Shown here piece by piece: positions 32,432-41,373 of a DNA stretch of 64,000 bases. The stretch is from IDS-8 sp964424805 (GTDB lineage Bacteria > Pseudomonadota > Gammaproteobacteria > Steroidobacterales > Woeseiaceae): positions 1-64,000 of the forward strand of contig CAYRKH010000006.1 of the NCBI GenBank assembly GCA_964424805.1, given 5' to 3'. A program made the translations under genes and the position numbers. Each line of letters starts with the position of its first letter. Position 1 is the stretch's first letter. The notes beneath the pieces are model-generated. The model did not search any database and was not told where the DNA came from. It saw nothing but the letters and a program-made list of their open reading frames with translations.

Positions 32432-33853
32432 ATGACTGACGTCTCCCCCGCCGCCGCGGTTCCCTCGTGGCGCCGCTTCCGGGATTTCCTCCTCGAGTCG
32501 TTGCGCGAGAACGATGCCGATTTCACGACCGGGTCCATCGGCCGCCCGCTCGGGCTGCTCGCCATCCCGATGATGCTCGAGATGTCGATGGAGGCGGTCT
32601 TCGCACTGGTCGACATCATCTTCGTTTCCCTGCTCGGCACCAATGCCGTTGCCGCCGTCGGGCTGACAGAAGCGCTCGTTACCGTGCTGTACGCGATCGC
32701 GATCGGATTCGGCATGGGGGTCACGGCGATGGTGTCACGCCGCATCGGCGCGGGCGACCCGGATGGCGCAGCCGCCGTCGCGGGGCAGGCAATCTGGGTA
32801 GGCGCGCTGTTCTCGATCCTGATCGGGATCGGCGGCATCCTGTTCGCCGCGGACCTCCTGCGGATGATGGGCGCCAGCGGAGCCGTGATCGCGGAAGGCC
32901 GCGGTTATACCGCCGTGATGCTCGGCGGCTCGGCCAGCATCATCTACCTGTTCCTCCTGACGGCGGCGTTTCGCGGCGCGGGCGATGCGCCCGTCGCCCT
33001 GCGCTCGCTGGCACTCGCCAACGGGATCAACATCGTGCTCGACCCGTGCCTGATTTTCGGCGCGGGACCTTTTCCCGAAATGGGGGTTACCGGCGCCGCG
33101 GTCGCCACGACCATCGGCCGCGGGACCGGCGTCGTGTACCTGGCCTGGCACCTTTTCGCGGGCCGGGGCCGCCTGAGGCTCGGCGTGCGGCACTGCCGCA
33201 TCGTCGCCGCCCTGCTCGCCCGGCTGGTGCAGATCTCGGTAGGCGGCGTCGGGCAGTTTTTGATCGCTACCGCGAGCTGGATCGTGATCATGCGCGTGGT
33301 CGCGCTTTACGGCAGCGCGCCGGTGGCCGCCTACACGATCGGGCTGCGGCTGATCGAGTTCGCGCTGCTGCCGGCGTGGGGACTCGGCAACGCCGCGGCC
33401 ACCCTGGTGGGGCAGAACCTCGGGGCGGGTAAACCCGGGCGGGCCGAGCAAACGACGTGGCTGGCGGCGCGCTGCAACGCGGCGCTCATGCTCGTGCTCG
33501 GCGGGGCCATGGTCGTCGCGGCACCCTCCGTCGTGGCGCTGTTCTCGGAGGACCCGGAGGTCATGCGCTACGGCACCAGCTGCCTGCGCATCCTCGGCAT
33601 CGGCTACCCCATGTACGCCGTCGGCATGATCGTCGTGCAGGCCATGAACGGCGCCGGCGATACGTGGACCCCGTCTCTCCTCAATTTGATTTGCTTTTGG
33701 CTGCTGGAGATCCCGCTCGCGTACGCGCTGGCGACCGGCGCCGGGTTCGGGCCGAACGGCGTGTTCTGGGCCATCATCATCTCGGAGTCGACGCTGACCG
33801 TGCTCGCCGTGGCCGTATTCCGCCGCGGCCGCTGGCGCCGGCAACGGGTGTGA
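32432..33853 (+). CDS. MATE-family multidrug/toxin efflux transporter
   Basis: A 473-residue, 12-helix transporter with the two-fold repeated MATE layout: the first half starts GRPLGLLAIPMMLEMSMEAVFALVDIIFVSLLG, the second half around RLVQISVGGVGQFLI and LRLIEFALLPAWGLGNAAATLVGQNLGAG. It should export cationic or other small molecules using a Na+ or H+ gradient. The N-terminal extension (RFRDFLLESLRENDADFTTG) is longer than in NorM and is seen in some proteobacterial MATE subgroups. Specificity cannot be predicted. Confidence 0.9.
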   Translation: MTDVSPAAAVPSWRRFRDFLLESLRENDADFTTGSIGRPLGLLAIPMMLEMSMEAVFALVDIIFVSLLGTNAVAAVGLTEALVTVLYAIAIGFGMGVTAMVSRRIGAGDPDGAAAVAGQAIWVGALFSILIGIGGILFAADLLRMMGASGAVIAEGRGYTAVMLGGSASIIYLFLLTAAFRGAGDAPVALRSLALANGINIVLDPCLIFGAGPFPEMGVTGAAVATTIGRGTGVVYLAWHLFAGRGRLRLGVRHCRIVAALLARLVQISVGGVGQFLIATASWIVIMRVVALYGSAPVAAYTIGLRLIEFALLPAWGLGNAAATLVGQNLGAGKPGRAEQTTWLAARCNAALMLVLGGAMVVAAPSVVALFSEDPEVMRYGTSCLRILGIGYPMYAVGMIVVQAMNGAGDTWTPSLLNLICFWLLEIPLAYALATGAGFGPNGVFWAIIISESTLTVLAVAVFRRGRWRRQRV

Positions 33854-33944
33854 CAGCGCCGGCGCGCCGTGAAAGTGGCCGGTGGAATTCCAAAACGTGA
33901 CGGACTACGATGCGTGGCATGCCCGTTACACCTAGCCTCGACGC

Positions 33945-34670
33945 ATGATCCGCCGATTGCTGAGCTTCCTGATCCCATCCTGCGTCGCCGCCAGCGCTGC
34001 GGCGGACGACCTGCTGGGCGTGGGGCAGGCGCCGGAGATCGCGACCGGTGTCTCTGTTTCCCTGGTGCCGGCGAGCGTGATCGTCGCCGCGTTCCTGCTG
34101 CTGCTGCTCCTGGTCGCCCGCGGCTCGGCCGCCCGCGTAAAGCGCACGATCGGCGAACGGCGCGGACGGCGCCGCCTCCGCCGCGTGCTCCGCAGGCGCA
34201 GCCCCGACCTGATCGAGAACCTCATCATCCCGGGCGCCTACGGCGGGTTGACGAAAATCGACTGCGCCGTGCTGACCTCCGGCGGCATTCTCTGCATCCA
34301 GGTCAAGCACTGCGACGGCATCGTGTTCGGAAGCGAAAATGAGCCCCAGTGGAAGAACGTCGACGGCGTGCGGCAGCGCAAATTCCTGAACCCGGTCATC
34401 CAGAACGCCGGCCGCACGAAAGCACTGCAGAACGTCGTGCCCGAAGTGCCCGTCGCGAGCCTGGTGGTATTCACCGGGCCGGCGCAGCTTACCGCGCCGA
34501 AGGTCCGGAACGCGGTGCGGCTGCGCGACCTCGACAACTACGTCGCCAAGTTCGTATTCGGGCCGTGCCGGGTAAAGGACTGGGACGCCGTCTGGCTGAC
34601 GGTCAAATCGGCTGCGCTTACCGACGAGGATTCGGCGCGGGATTTTCGCGCCCAGCTCAGCTTCTCCTGA
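33945..34670 (+). CDS. membrane-anchored NERD-domain protein with altered catalytic motif
   Basis: A 241-residue protein: an N-terminal signal-like segment, a transmembrane helix (about residues 43-60), a basic stretch and a NERD (nuclease-related) domain (about 85-200) with GAYGGLTKIDCAVLTSGGILCIQVKH. NERD active sites usually have D...E-x-K; here the Glu position is Gln (CIQVKH), so nuclease activity is uncertain. Similar membrane-NERD proteins occur widely with unclear roles in nucleic-acid processing. Confidence 0.7.
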   Translation: MIRRLLSFLIPSCVAASAAADDLLGVGQAPEIATGVSVSLVPASVIVAAFLLLLLLVARGSAARVKRTIGERRGRRRLRRVLRRRSPDLIENLIIPGAYGGLTKIDCAVLTSGGILCIQVKHCDGIVFGSENEPQWKNVDGVRQRKFLNPVIQNAGRTKALQNVVPEVPVASLVVFTGPAQLTAPKVRNAVRLRDLDNYVAKFVFGPCRVKDWDAVWLTVKSAALTDEDSARDFRAQLSFS

Positions 34671-34729
34671 CCCCCGTACCGGGATTTCCGTCTCGCCTTC
34701 GCCGCCGGGTTATCAGGTAGAGTCGGCCC

Positions 34730-35752
34730 ATGGCCAGCTTGTCCCGGTGGCTCCGGATCGCAGCCGTCTCCGCCGCTACTGTCATCGCCGCCGCGGTTGC
34801 CGCCCTCGCGTGGGAATGGCAGGACCGCCCGCCCGTTTCCACCCTCGGCTGGCCGGTCGCGGCCGCCGCGGGAGACACCGGCGACGGCGTCACGGTGACG
34901 TGGCTGGGCATCACGACACTGCTGTTCGACGACGGTGAAACGCAGATTCTCACGGACGGGACGTTCACCCGGCTCAGCGCGGGTGACATCCTGTTGCGGC
35001 GCCGCGTCCACTCGGATCTCGCGACGATCAACTACGGCCTGGCCGAGTTCCGCATCAATCGCCTGGCCGCGATCGTCCCGGTGCATGCGCACTTCGACCA
35101 TGCCATGGACGTGGGCCACGTCGCCAATCGCACGACCGGCATCGTGCTTGGATCGGAATCGGCCGCCAACATCGCGCGCGGCGCCGGCGTGCCGGTGAGC
35201 CAGTACCAGATCCTGGCCGACGGTGAATCGCGCCAGTTCGGCGACTTCACGATCACGCTGCTCGAAACGGCGCATGCGCCGCTCGGGCCGGGCGGCGAGA
35301 CCTGGTTCGCCGGCACGATAACCGAGGCGCTGGGGCAACCGGCCCGTGTGTCCGACTGGAAGGCCGGCATCTGCTGGTCCGTGCTCATCGAGCATCCGCA
35401 GGGTAGCGCGCTCGTGCAGGGCAGCGCCGGTTTCATCGAAGGCAAGCTCGAAGGCGTGCAAGCGGACGTGGTTTTCCTGTCGGTAGCCGGCCTGTCCGGG
35501 CTCGGCCCAGGCTACACGCAGCGCTACTGGGACGAGACCGTCACCCGCACCGGCGCCTCGCGGGTCTACCCGATCCACTTCGACGACTACACCCGCCCCT
35601 TCGGCACGCTCACCCTCCCGCCGGCCATGATCGACGATGTCCCCGCCACGGCCGCCCGCCTCAACGACCTCGCTGACCTCCAGCGCCTCCCCCTGGCCCT
35701 CCCGGTCCCGCTGTTTGGGGGCGGGCCTCCCCAAGTTGGGTCTGCTGACTAA
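34730..35752 (+). CDS. exported MBL-fold metal-dependent hydrolase
   Basis: A 340-residue protein with an N-terminal hydrophobic segment (IAAVSAATVIAAAVAALAW) and a metallo-beta-lactamase fold. The metal motif is VHAHFDHAMD (HxHxDH), further ligands are likely in ETAHAPLG and PIHFDDYTRP. It resembles the UlaG/YtnP-like group of phosphodiesterase or lactonase enzymes rather than true beta-lactamases. Localisation is probably periplasmic or membrane-anchored. The substrate is unknown. Confidence 0.8.
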   Translation: MASLSRWLRIAAVSAATVIAAAVAALAWEWQDRPPVSTLGWPVAAAAGDTGDGVTVTWLGITTLLFDDGETQILTDGTFTRLSAGDILLRRRVHSDLATINYGLAEFRINRLAAIVPVHAHFDHAMDVGHVANRTTGIVLGSESAANIARGAGVPVSQYQILADGESRQFGDFTITLLETAHAPLGPGGETWFAGTITEALGQPARVSDWKAGICWSVLIEHPQGSALVQGSAGFIEGKLEGVQADVVFLSVAGLSGLGPGYTQRYWDETVTRTGASRVYPIHFDDYTRPFGTLTLPPAMIDDVPATAARLNDLADLQRLPLALPVPLFGGGPPQVGSAD

Positions 35753-35804
35753 ACAGGCCGATTCCGCCCGCTATTCAGGCTTGAACGAGCCCGAAAAGCG
35801 TCGA

Positions 35805-36134
35805 TCAAGGCTCTGAAACCGCGCCGGCCGTGGACCAATTCTTCAGTATTTCAGCTACCTGGCGCGGTCCGACCCCCAACAGGCGTTCCTTGGCGGGCTT
35901 GGGGAGGCGCTTGAGTTTCAGCTCGGCGCGGGTGGCGAGGGCGCGATCGCCCATTTCGGCCTGGAAAACCAGGGTGAACGGTCCGCGGCCGCGGAGGTAT
36001 TTTGCGCCCCTGGGGCTGCACTCGTGCTCGGCGATGCGGCGTTTTACGTCGGTCGCGATGCCGGTGTACAGGGAGCCATCCCGGCAGCGCAGGACGTAGA
36101 CGCTCCAGCGCGGGGAACGTGAGCCGGTATCCAG
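35805..36134 (-). CDS. GIY-YIG nuclease-family protein without a canonical start codon
   Basis: A minus-strand frame encodes a complete small GIY-YIG domain: RWSVYVLRCRDGSLYTGIAT, DVKRRIAEHE, GAKYLRGRGPFTLVF and ELKLKRLPK. Relatives are about 80-110 residues and begin a few residues before the WxVYxLR motif. In this frame no ATG, GTG or TTG exists between the preceding in-frame stop and the motif; the only plausible initiator is the CTG at 36134, next to the upstream gene's stop codon (GCCTGACCTG), which would allow coupled re-initiation. Otherwise the gene has lost its start. The function of these GIY-YIG proteins in DNA processing is not settled. Confidence 0.6.
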   Translation of the reverse strand: MDTGSRSPRWSVYVLRCRDGSLYTGIATDVKRRIAEHECSPRGAKYLRGRGPFTLVFQAEMGDRALATRAELKLKRLPKPAKERLLGVGPRQVAEILKNWSTAGAVSEP

Positions 36135-36135
36135 G

Positions 36136-36507
36136 TCAGGCGTGCCCGCCGGCCAGGGTATCGCCGAGCACCCGGAAAGCCCCGGCCTCCACGCTGGCCT
36201 TGTTCGCGGCGGTGTCGTCGTAGGTCAGGACGATCTCGTCGGCACCCTGCAGCGACCGGGCAGGCTCGTGCAGCGCAAGCGTCAGCACGTTGCCGGTGAG
36301 CCGCGCCTCTCGCACCAGGTCGTGCCCGGCGAGCTCGCGCTCGTTGAATTCAATGTACATCGACTCGTCGTAGTCCTCGCCCTCGGCGCGCATGAGGAGC
36401 AGGTAGTCGTCGATGTCGCCGGTGTCGGTGGTGTGGGCGAAAAACAGGATGGTCGCGTGCTCACGCACGTCGAAAGCCACGGTATCGTAGTTGCGGTTAA
36501 TGGGCAT
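36136..36507 (-). CDS. hypothetical cytoplasmic protein, weakly Imm10-like
   Basis: A 123-residue acidic protein with alternating beta strands: DTVAFDVREHATILFFAH, IDDYLLLMRAEGEDYDESMY, LTLALHEPARSLQGADEIVLTYD. The layout is reminiscent of Imm10 immunity-like proteins, but no toxin gene is adjacent, so this is only a resemblance. It overlaps the acyltransferase gene by 11 bp and ends next to the GIY-YIG frame, so the three are probably one transcript. Confidence 0.6.
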   Translation of the reverse strand: MPINRNYDTVAFDVREHATILFFAHTTDTGDIDDYLLLMRAEGEDYDESMYIEFNERELAGHDLVREARLTGNVLTLALHEPARSLQGADEIVLTYDDTAANKASVEAGAFRVLGDTLAGGHA

Positions 36508-37441
36508 CGGGATTGCCTGCCGTCGTCGATACTTCGGGCATTGTACCCGATGCTTCCCGCGAATTTAGCCCCTTTCGCATGACCTCTATTTTCCGATCCT
36601 TCTCCTGCCAGATTCCGCTCAACCACCGATGGAACGTGGCCCGGAATTCACGATCCTCCCCGTAGTCGCCCTGCATCATCCACGCCTCGACAGCGCGCTG
36701 CTCGATATCGACCACGACCGCATCGACGTCGCCGCGGCACAGCTTCCAGAAGTCGACCGTACCCTGGCGGTACACGAGCGTGACGTCGAGGATCGCGTCG
36801 AACATCGAGCCCATGGACGTCAGCGCCAGGGCGATGCCGCCGGCTCGCGGGGGCAGCAGGTGCCGGTAGGGCGAGGCGCGCTTCACCTTTTTTTCCTCGG
36901 TGAAGCGCGTTCCTTCGACGAAGTTGATCACAGACGTCGGCATTTCCCGGAATTTCTCGCACGCGGCGCGCGTCGCCCGCAGGTCCTCCCCCTTCTTTTC
37001 CGGGTGCTTCGCGAGGTAGGACTTCGAATAGCGCTTCATGAACGGCATGTCGAGCGCCCACCACGCCACTCCCAGGAACGGGAACCAGACGAGCTCCTGC
37101 TTGATGAAGAACTTGAGGAAAGGAATACGGCGGTTGAACACCGTCTGCAGCACGACGATATCGACCCACGTCCGGTGGTTCGACACGACGAGATACCAGC
37201 CGCGGCGATTCAGGCCGTCCGCGCCGCGGACCTCGAGCTGTTTACCGTCGAGCCCGAGAATGAACGCGTTGCCGCTGACCCAGCTTTCGCCGATCGACAT
37301 CAGGGAGCCGGTGATTGCGCGCCGCAACGACGGTACGGGCACCAGCAGCTTGACGACCGCCAGCACGAACAGCGGCATGCACCACAGGATCGTGTTGGCG
37401 GTCAGCGCGGCAAGGACGACGAGCGCGCGCAGGTTCCTCAC
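36497..37441 (-). CDS. 1-acylglycerol-3-phosphate acyltransferase-like protein (YihG type)
   Basis: A 314-residue inner-membrane acyltransferase. Two N-terminal hydrophobic segments precede the catalytic NHRTWVD (NHX4D, about residue 88) and the substrate motif FVEGTRFTEEK. This matches the longer YihG/PlsC-like family that acylates lysophosphatidic acid, with a preference thought to differ from housekeeping PlsC. The C-terminal 90 residues are typical of this subgroup. Confidence 0.88.
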   Translation of the reverse strand: MRNLRALVVLAALTANTILWCMPLFVLAVVKLLVPVPSLRRAITGSLMSIGESWVSGNAFILGLDGKQLEVRGADGLNRRGWYLVVSNHRTWVDIVVLQTVFNRRIPFLKFFIKQELVWFPFLGVAWWALDMPFMKRYSKSYLAKHPEKKGEDLRATRAACEKFREMPTSVINFVEGTRFTEEKKVKRASPYRHLLPPRAGGIALALTSMGSMFDAILDVTLVYRQGTVDFWKLCRGDVDAVVVDIEQRAVEAWMMQGDYGEDREFRATFHRWLSGIWQEKDRKIEVMRKGLNSREASGTMPEVSTTAGNPDAH

Positions 37442-37474
37442 GCGATCACCACCCGGCAGCCCGGTCAGCCGGGC

Positions 37475-37756
37475 TCACCCGGTGCGGCTGGTCACCTCGA
37501 GCAGGTGGTAGCCGAACTGCGTCTTCACCGGCCCCTGCACGGTGTTCAGCTCGGCGCTGAAAACGACCTCGTCGAACTCCCGGACCATCATGCCCGGTCC
37601 GAACTCCCCGAGCTCCCCGCCCCGCTGGCCGGACGGACAGGACGAATGTTCCTTTGCCAGCGCGGCGAAATCGGCCCCGCCCTCGATCTGGTCTTTCAAC
37701 TCCTGAGCGCGAGTCTCCGTATCGACCAGGATGTGTCTTGCGGAAGCCTTTTTCAT
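37475..37756 (-). CDS. parvulin-type peptidyl-prolyl isomerase (PpiC-like)
   Basis: A 93-residue single-domain parvulin. The core signatures are ARHILVDTETRA, CPSGQRGGELGEFGPGMMVREFDEVVF and TQFGYHLLEVTSR, matching E. coli PpiC (93 residues). It lacks a signal peptide, so it acts in the cytoplasm. A GAGGAG RBS fixes the ATG at 37756; the longer frame upstream overlaps the divergent DMT gene. Confidence 0.93.
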   Translation of the reverse strand: MKKASARHILVDTETRAQELKDQIEGGADFAALAKEHSSCPSGQRGGELGEFGPGMMVREFDEVVFSAELNTVQGPVKTQFGYHLLEVTSRTG

Positions 37757-37832
37757 GCGTGTCTCCTCGACTTGCGGATGAGCCGCTATTATCCCGGACT
37801 CATGCCTGCTTTTGGAAACTGATTTCCGCCGG

Positions 37833-37857
37833 ATACCCGGGCCTGTATACCGGGTAT
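37833..37857. repeat. inverted repeat upstream of the DUF486 gene
   Basis: ATACCCGG (37833-37840) and CCGGGTAT (37850-37857) form perfect 8-bp arms around a 9-bp spacer, ending 14 bp before the DUF486 start. It overlaps TATAC-type hexamers and could be an operator or an mRNA leader hairpin. Confidence 0.4.
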
Positions 37858-37871
37858 ATACTTCCTGCCCG

Positions 37872-38228
37872 ATGCGCCCGGTACTGCTGACGATCCTGTT
37901 GCTGACCCTGAGCAACGTGTTCATGACGTTCGCGTGGTATGCCCACCTGAAGGAGCTCAGCCACAAGCCGTGGCTCGTCGCCGCGCTCGCCAGCTGGGGG
38001 ATCGCCTTCTTTGAATACCTGCTGCAGGTGCCGGGCAACCGCATCGGTTACACGGTGATGTCCGTAGCGCAGCTCAAGGTCCTGCAGGAAGTGGTGACCC
38101 TGTCGGTCTTCGTCCCCTTCGCGTTGCTGTACCTCAAGGAGCCGCTCAAGCTGGATTACCTGTGGGCGGCCCTGTGCATCCTGGGCGCGGTTTTTTTCAT
38201 TTTTCGCAGCAAGCTCGTCGGCGCCTGA
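37872..38228 (+). CDS. DMT-type small membrane protein (DUF486)
   Basis: From the ATG at 37872, 118 residues with four transmembrane helices. MRPVLLTILLLTLSNVFMTFAWYAHLK and YLLQVPGNRIGY, then LKVLQEVVTLSVFVPFALLYLKEPL, are typical of DUF486, which has the EamA-half fold of the drug/metabolite superfamily. Function unknown. No clear RBS precedes the start. Confidence 0.85.
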   Translation: MRPVLLTILLLTLSNVFMTFAWYAHLKELSHKPWLVAALASWGIAFFEYLLQVPGNRIGYTVMSVAQLKVLQEVVTLSVFVPFALLYLKEPLKLDYLWAALCILGAVFFIFRSKLVGA

Positions 38229-38261
38229 CGCCGGCGTTACAACCGACGGGGGGAATAGTTC

Positions 38262-38675
38262 ATGAGCATCCTGTATCCGGCATTGGCTCTTTTCGCGTTG
38301 ACCGCGGCGTGCGTGTACCGGCTTGGCCACCTGCGCTTCGGCGCGGCCCGCCGCGGGGAGATCGACCCGCGGTTTTTCCAGGCCTTCCGCGGTTTTGACG
38401 AACCCGAGGTGCTCCGGGTGCACGCGCGCCACGTGCGCAACCTGTTCGAAGCGCCGGTGCTGCTCTACGTGATCGTACTGATCGCCTTCGTCACGCAGCA
38501 GGCGGGCTGGCTGCCGGTACTGCTCGCCTGGTCTTACGTGCTGCTTCGCGCCGCGCACAGCTACGTGCACCTGACGTCCAACCGCGTCATGCTCAGGTTT
38601 CAGCTGTTCGCGCTGAGCTGGATCGTGCTGCTCTTGCTGTGGTTGGTGGTCTTCATCGGCATCGCCGTGCGCTAG
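38262..38675 (+). CDS. MAPEG-family membrane protein
   Basis: A 137-residue protein with four hydrophobic segments. RHVRNLFEAPVLLYVIVLIAF and RAAHSYVHLTSNRVMLRF carry the MAPEG (eicosanoid and glutathione metabolism) signature in helices 2 and 3. Bacterial members may be glutathione-dependent membrane enzymes, but few are characterised. GGGGGAAT serves as RBS; the gene is 33 bp downstream of the DUF486 gene and likely co-transcribed. Confidence 0.88.
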   Translation: MSILYPALALFALTAACVYRLGHLRFGAARRGEIDPRFFQAFRGFDEPEVLRVHARHVRNLFEAPVLLYVIVLIAFVTQQAGWLPVLLAWSYVLLRAAHSYVHLTSNRVMLRFQLFALSWIVLLLLWLVVFIGIAVR

Positions 38676-38790
38676 AGTTCTTACGCGCTGCCGGGCTGTT
38701 TACCCGCCCCGCCGACAGCGGGTACTATCTTGCGCGCTCCGCATCCCGCTCGCGAAGAATTCCCCGCAACCGGCAGCTCGAGGATCCTAA

Positions 38791-39675
38791 ATGGCAGGTG
38801 CAACGCTCATCGACGGCAAAGCCAAGGCAGCCAGGCTTACCGAGGCGGTTACCGCCGGCGCAGTCGAGCTGCTGGAGCGGCACGGGATAAAACCCGGCCT
38901 CGCCGTCGTCCTCGTCGGCGACGATCCCGCAAGCCAGGTCTACGTGCGCAGCAAAACCCGCACGGCCCGCGCCTGCGGTTTCCATTCCGTGCAGCACACG
39001 CTGGCAGCCGAGAGCACCCAGCAGGAGGTCCTCGCGCTCATCGAACGCCTGAACGCCGATCCCGCGATACACGGCATCCTCGTGCAACTGCCGCTGCCGG
39101 GTCACCTCGACGAGCGCGCAATCACCCAGGCCGTCCTGCCCGCGAAAGACGTCGACGGCTTTCACTTCAACAACATCGGCAAGGTCACGGCCGGAGCGGT
39201 TGACCAGGCCTTCGTGCCGTGCACCCCGGCCGGGTGCCTGCTCATGATCGAGGGCCGTCACGGGAACGACCTGTCGGGCCTGCGTGCCGTGGTCATCGGC
39301 CGCTCCAACATCGTCGGCCGGCCGATGGCGAGCCTCCTGCTCCAGGCGAACGCCACGGTCACGATCTGCCACAGCCGCACGCCCGACCTCCCCGCGGTGG
39401 TGCGCGAGGCCGATATCCTGGTGGCGGCCGTGGGGCGGGCGCGGCTGGTCAAGGGCGACTGGCTGAAGCCCGGAGCAACCGTGATCGACGTCGGCATCAA
39501 CCGGATCGAGCAGACCGTCGACGGCGAGCAAAAGACGAAGCTCACGGGCGACGTCGATTTCGAGCAGGCCGTCGAAATCGCCGGCGCGATCACCCCGGTG
39601 CCGGGCGGCGTCGGGCCTATGACGATCGCGATGCTGATGTCGAACACGCTGACGGCCGCCCGGCGCAGCCTGTAG
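38791..39675 (+). CDS. folD: methylenetetrahydrofolate dehydrogenase/methenyltetrahydrofolate cyclohydrolase
   Basis: A 294-residue bifunctional folate enzyme. The catalytic segment DPASQVYVRSKTRTARACG includes the Tyr-Lys pair, followed by GILVQLPLPGH, KDVDGFHFNNIG, PCTPAGCLLM, the NADP loop VVIGRSNIVGRPMASLLL and the C-terminal TPVPGGVGPMTIAMLMSNT. It interconverts methylene-, methenyl- and formyl-THF in one-carbon metabolism. Confidence 0.97.
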   Translation: MAGATLIDGKAKAARLTEAVTAGAVELLERHGIKPGLAVVLVGDDPASQVYVRSKTRTARACGFHSVQHTLAAESTQQEVLALIERLNADPAIHGILVQLPLPGHLDERAITQAVLPAKDVDGFHFNNIGKVTAGAVDQAFVPCTPAGCLLMIEGRHGNDLSGLRAVVIGRSNIVGRPMASLLLQANATVTICHSRTPDLPAVVREADILVAAVGRARLVKGDWLKPGATVIDVGINRIEQTVDGEQKTKLTGDVDFEQAVEIAGAITPVPGGVGPMTIAMLMSNTLTAARRSL

Positions 39676-39690
39676 CCGCTCCGGGAGCCG

Positions 39691-41373
39691 TCAGAAGCTC
39701 GCCTTCGACTCCAGCAGTATCTGCACGTCGTCGATCGACGGGTCGCCGTCCAGCGGGAAGGCGACGTCGAGGTGGATCACCTCGTGATCGCCGCCGCGCG
39801 TTGGACCGAAGCGCAGCCCGAAGCCGACGTCCTTGAGCCAGCCCAGTGAATCGGCGCCTGCCGGATTGTCTCCCCAGGTGCGGCCGACGTCGGCGAAGAT
39901 CGCGCCGCCGACCCGAACCAGCCGGAAGGGATACCAGTCGGTGTAATAGCGTTGCTCTATCGTGAACAACAGGCTGGCATCGCCCGCCTGGTAGCGCAGC
40001 GGATACCCGCGAAGGCCGGTATCGCCGCCGAGCTCGATCGGGTTCTCGAGATCGAGGTCGTGCCCCCGCTTCGCGTCCAGCGTCATGAAGAACAGGCGCT
40101 TGTCCGAAACCTGGTTGTAATAGCGCGCGCCGAGCTCCGTCACGGTGTTCACGGCATCGCTGCCGTCGACCCGTCCGGACGCCTTCCCCGAGAGAAGCAG
40201 CGCTTTATGGTTGATGTCGCCAAAGCCCCGGCTCCCCTCCACCGCATACACCATGGCGTCCCTGTCGGAACCGAAGGCCTGCGCGGCGTAGCCGAGGCTC
40301 ACCGTGAGCCGCCGCCCCATGTAGAAGTCTTCCGGCCGCCCGATCTGCTCGCGGTTCGACGTTACCTCGAAATCGTCCTCGAGGAGTTCCAGCGCAATAT
40401 ACGGGTAGACCAGGCGCCGGTCGGCGGGAATCAGCGCGGGCAGCTCCGGAACTTCCGCTTCGGAAAAGGCCTGGTCGTCGTACACCACACCGGCGGTCCA
40501 GCGCCGTACCCAGCCGTTCTCGAGACCGTCCGACCAGCCGCCGAAGAGCCTGAAATAGTCGGACTCGTGGCGGTACTCGGCGACTTCCTCGCCGAGCTCG
40601 TACAGGCGATCCTCGCGCTCGTCGGCTCGCAGGTTCACGCCGGCCGACCAGCGGGTATCCAGCGCGTAGAACGGCCTCGTGACGTCCAGCAGGTAGGTGT
40701 TGCCGTCCGACTTGTCGGACAGCCCGAGCATCACCGAGACCCAGCTGTGCCCGAAGTTGCGGTCGGAAAACTCGAAGGTCGTGGCCCTGCGGTCGACGTC
40801 CTCCTCGAGGGACAGGCGCAGGCGCATGCCGCGGCCGAGCAGGTTCTTTTCCGACAGGCTCACCCGGTAATTGTTTTCCCCGCCGGAGCGCGACACGGAC
40901 CCGCCGGGCATCAGCGTCCACAGGTCACGTGTCCTGACCGCGATATCGACCGCCCCGTCTTCGTAGCCGAGCGGCTCCACGACGGCCGTGTACAGGTAGT
41001 CGTTCTCCCGGAGCAGGCGCGCCGATTCCGCGACCAGCCGCTGTGAATAGGGATCGCCTTCCCGGAACAAAAGCTGCTGCCGGATGACCGAATCCCGCGT
41101 CACGATATGCCAGCGGTTTGCCAGCCGGTACAGCCACTTATCCTCTTCCGGCCTGGACGGATCGAAGACGTTCTGCTTGAGCAGCACGATCTTGCCGACG
41201 GTGGCGCCCATGGCTTCGAGCCGCTCCGCCGGCGGGATATCGGGCGGCGTCTCCTCGCTCGTTACCCGTTCCACGGCCTCCTCTTCGACCTGCGCGCGCG
41301 CGGGCGGCACGGCCGCCAGCACGAGCATCGTCCAGGTTGCCAGCAGGACGCATCCCGCTTCCGTCCGGCGCAC
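39691..41373 (-). CDS. Omp85-superfamily outer-membrane protein with a short POTRA region
   Basis: A 560-residue protein: signal peptide (LLATWTMLVLAAVPPARAQ), a single POTRA-like region (about 85-170, VIRQQLLFREGDPYSQRLVAESARLLRENDYLYTA) and a 16-strand-type barrel ending in phenylalanine (ESKASF), as outer-membrane proteins do. GGDTGLRGYPLRYQAG corresponds to the conserved VRGF/Y loop. It is distinct from TamA at 53956. It may help assemble or secrete other outer-membrane proteins, or be a patatin-like barrel lacking its passenger. It starts at a GTG that shares one base with the upstream stop (TAGTG), so it is translationally coupled to the CaiB-like gene. Confidence 0.8.
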   Translation of the reverse strand: MRRTEAGCVLLATWTMLVLAAVPPARAQVEEEAVERVTSEETPPDIPPAERLEAMGATVGKIVLLKQNVFDPSRPEEDKWLYRLANRWHIVTRDSVIRQQLLFREGDPYSQRLVAESARLLRENDYLYTAVVEPLGYEDGAVDIAVRTRDLWTLMPGGSVSRSGGENNYRVSLSEKNLLGRGMRLRLSLEEDVDRRATTFEFSDRNFGHSWVSVMLGLSDKSDGNTYLLDVTRPFYALDTRWSAGVNLRADEREDRLYELGEEVAEYRHESDYFRLFGGWSDGLENGWVRRWTAGVVYDDQAFSEAEVPELPALIPADRRLVYPYIALELLEDDFEVTSNREQIGRPEDFYMGRRLTVSLGYAAQAFGSDRDAMVYAVEGSRGFGDINHKALLLSGKASGRVDGSDAVNTVTELGARYYNQVSDKRLFFMTLDAKRGHDLDLENPIELGGDTGLRGYPLRYQAGDASLLFTIEQRYYTDWYPFRLVRVGGAIFADVGRTWGDNPAGADSLGWLKDVGFGLRFGPTRGGDHEVIHLDVAFPLDGDPSIDDVQILLESKASF

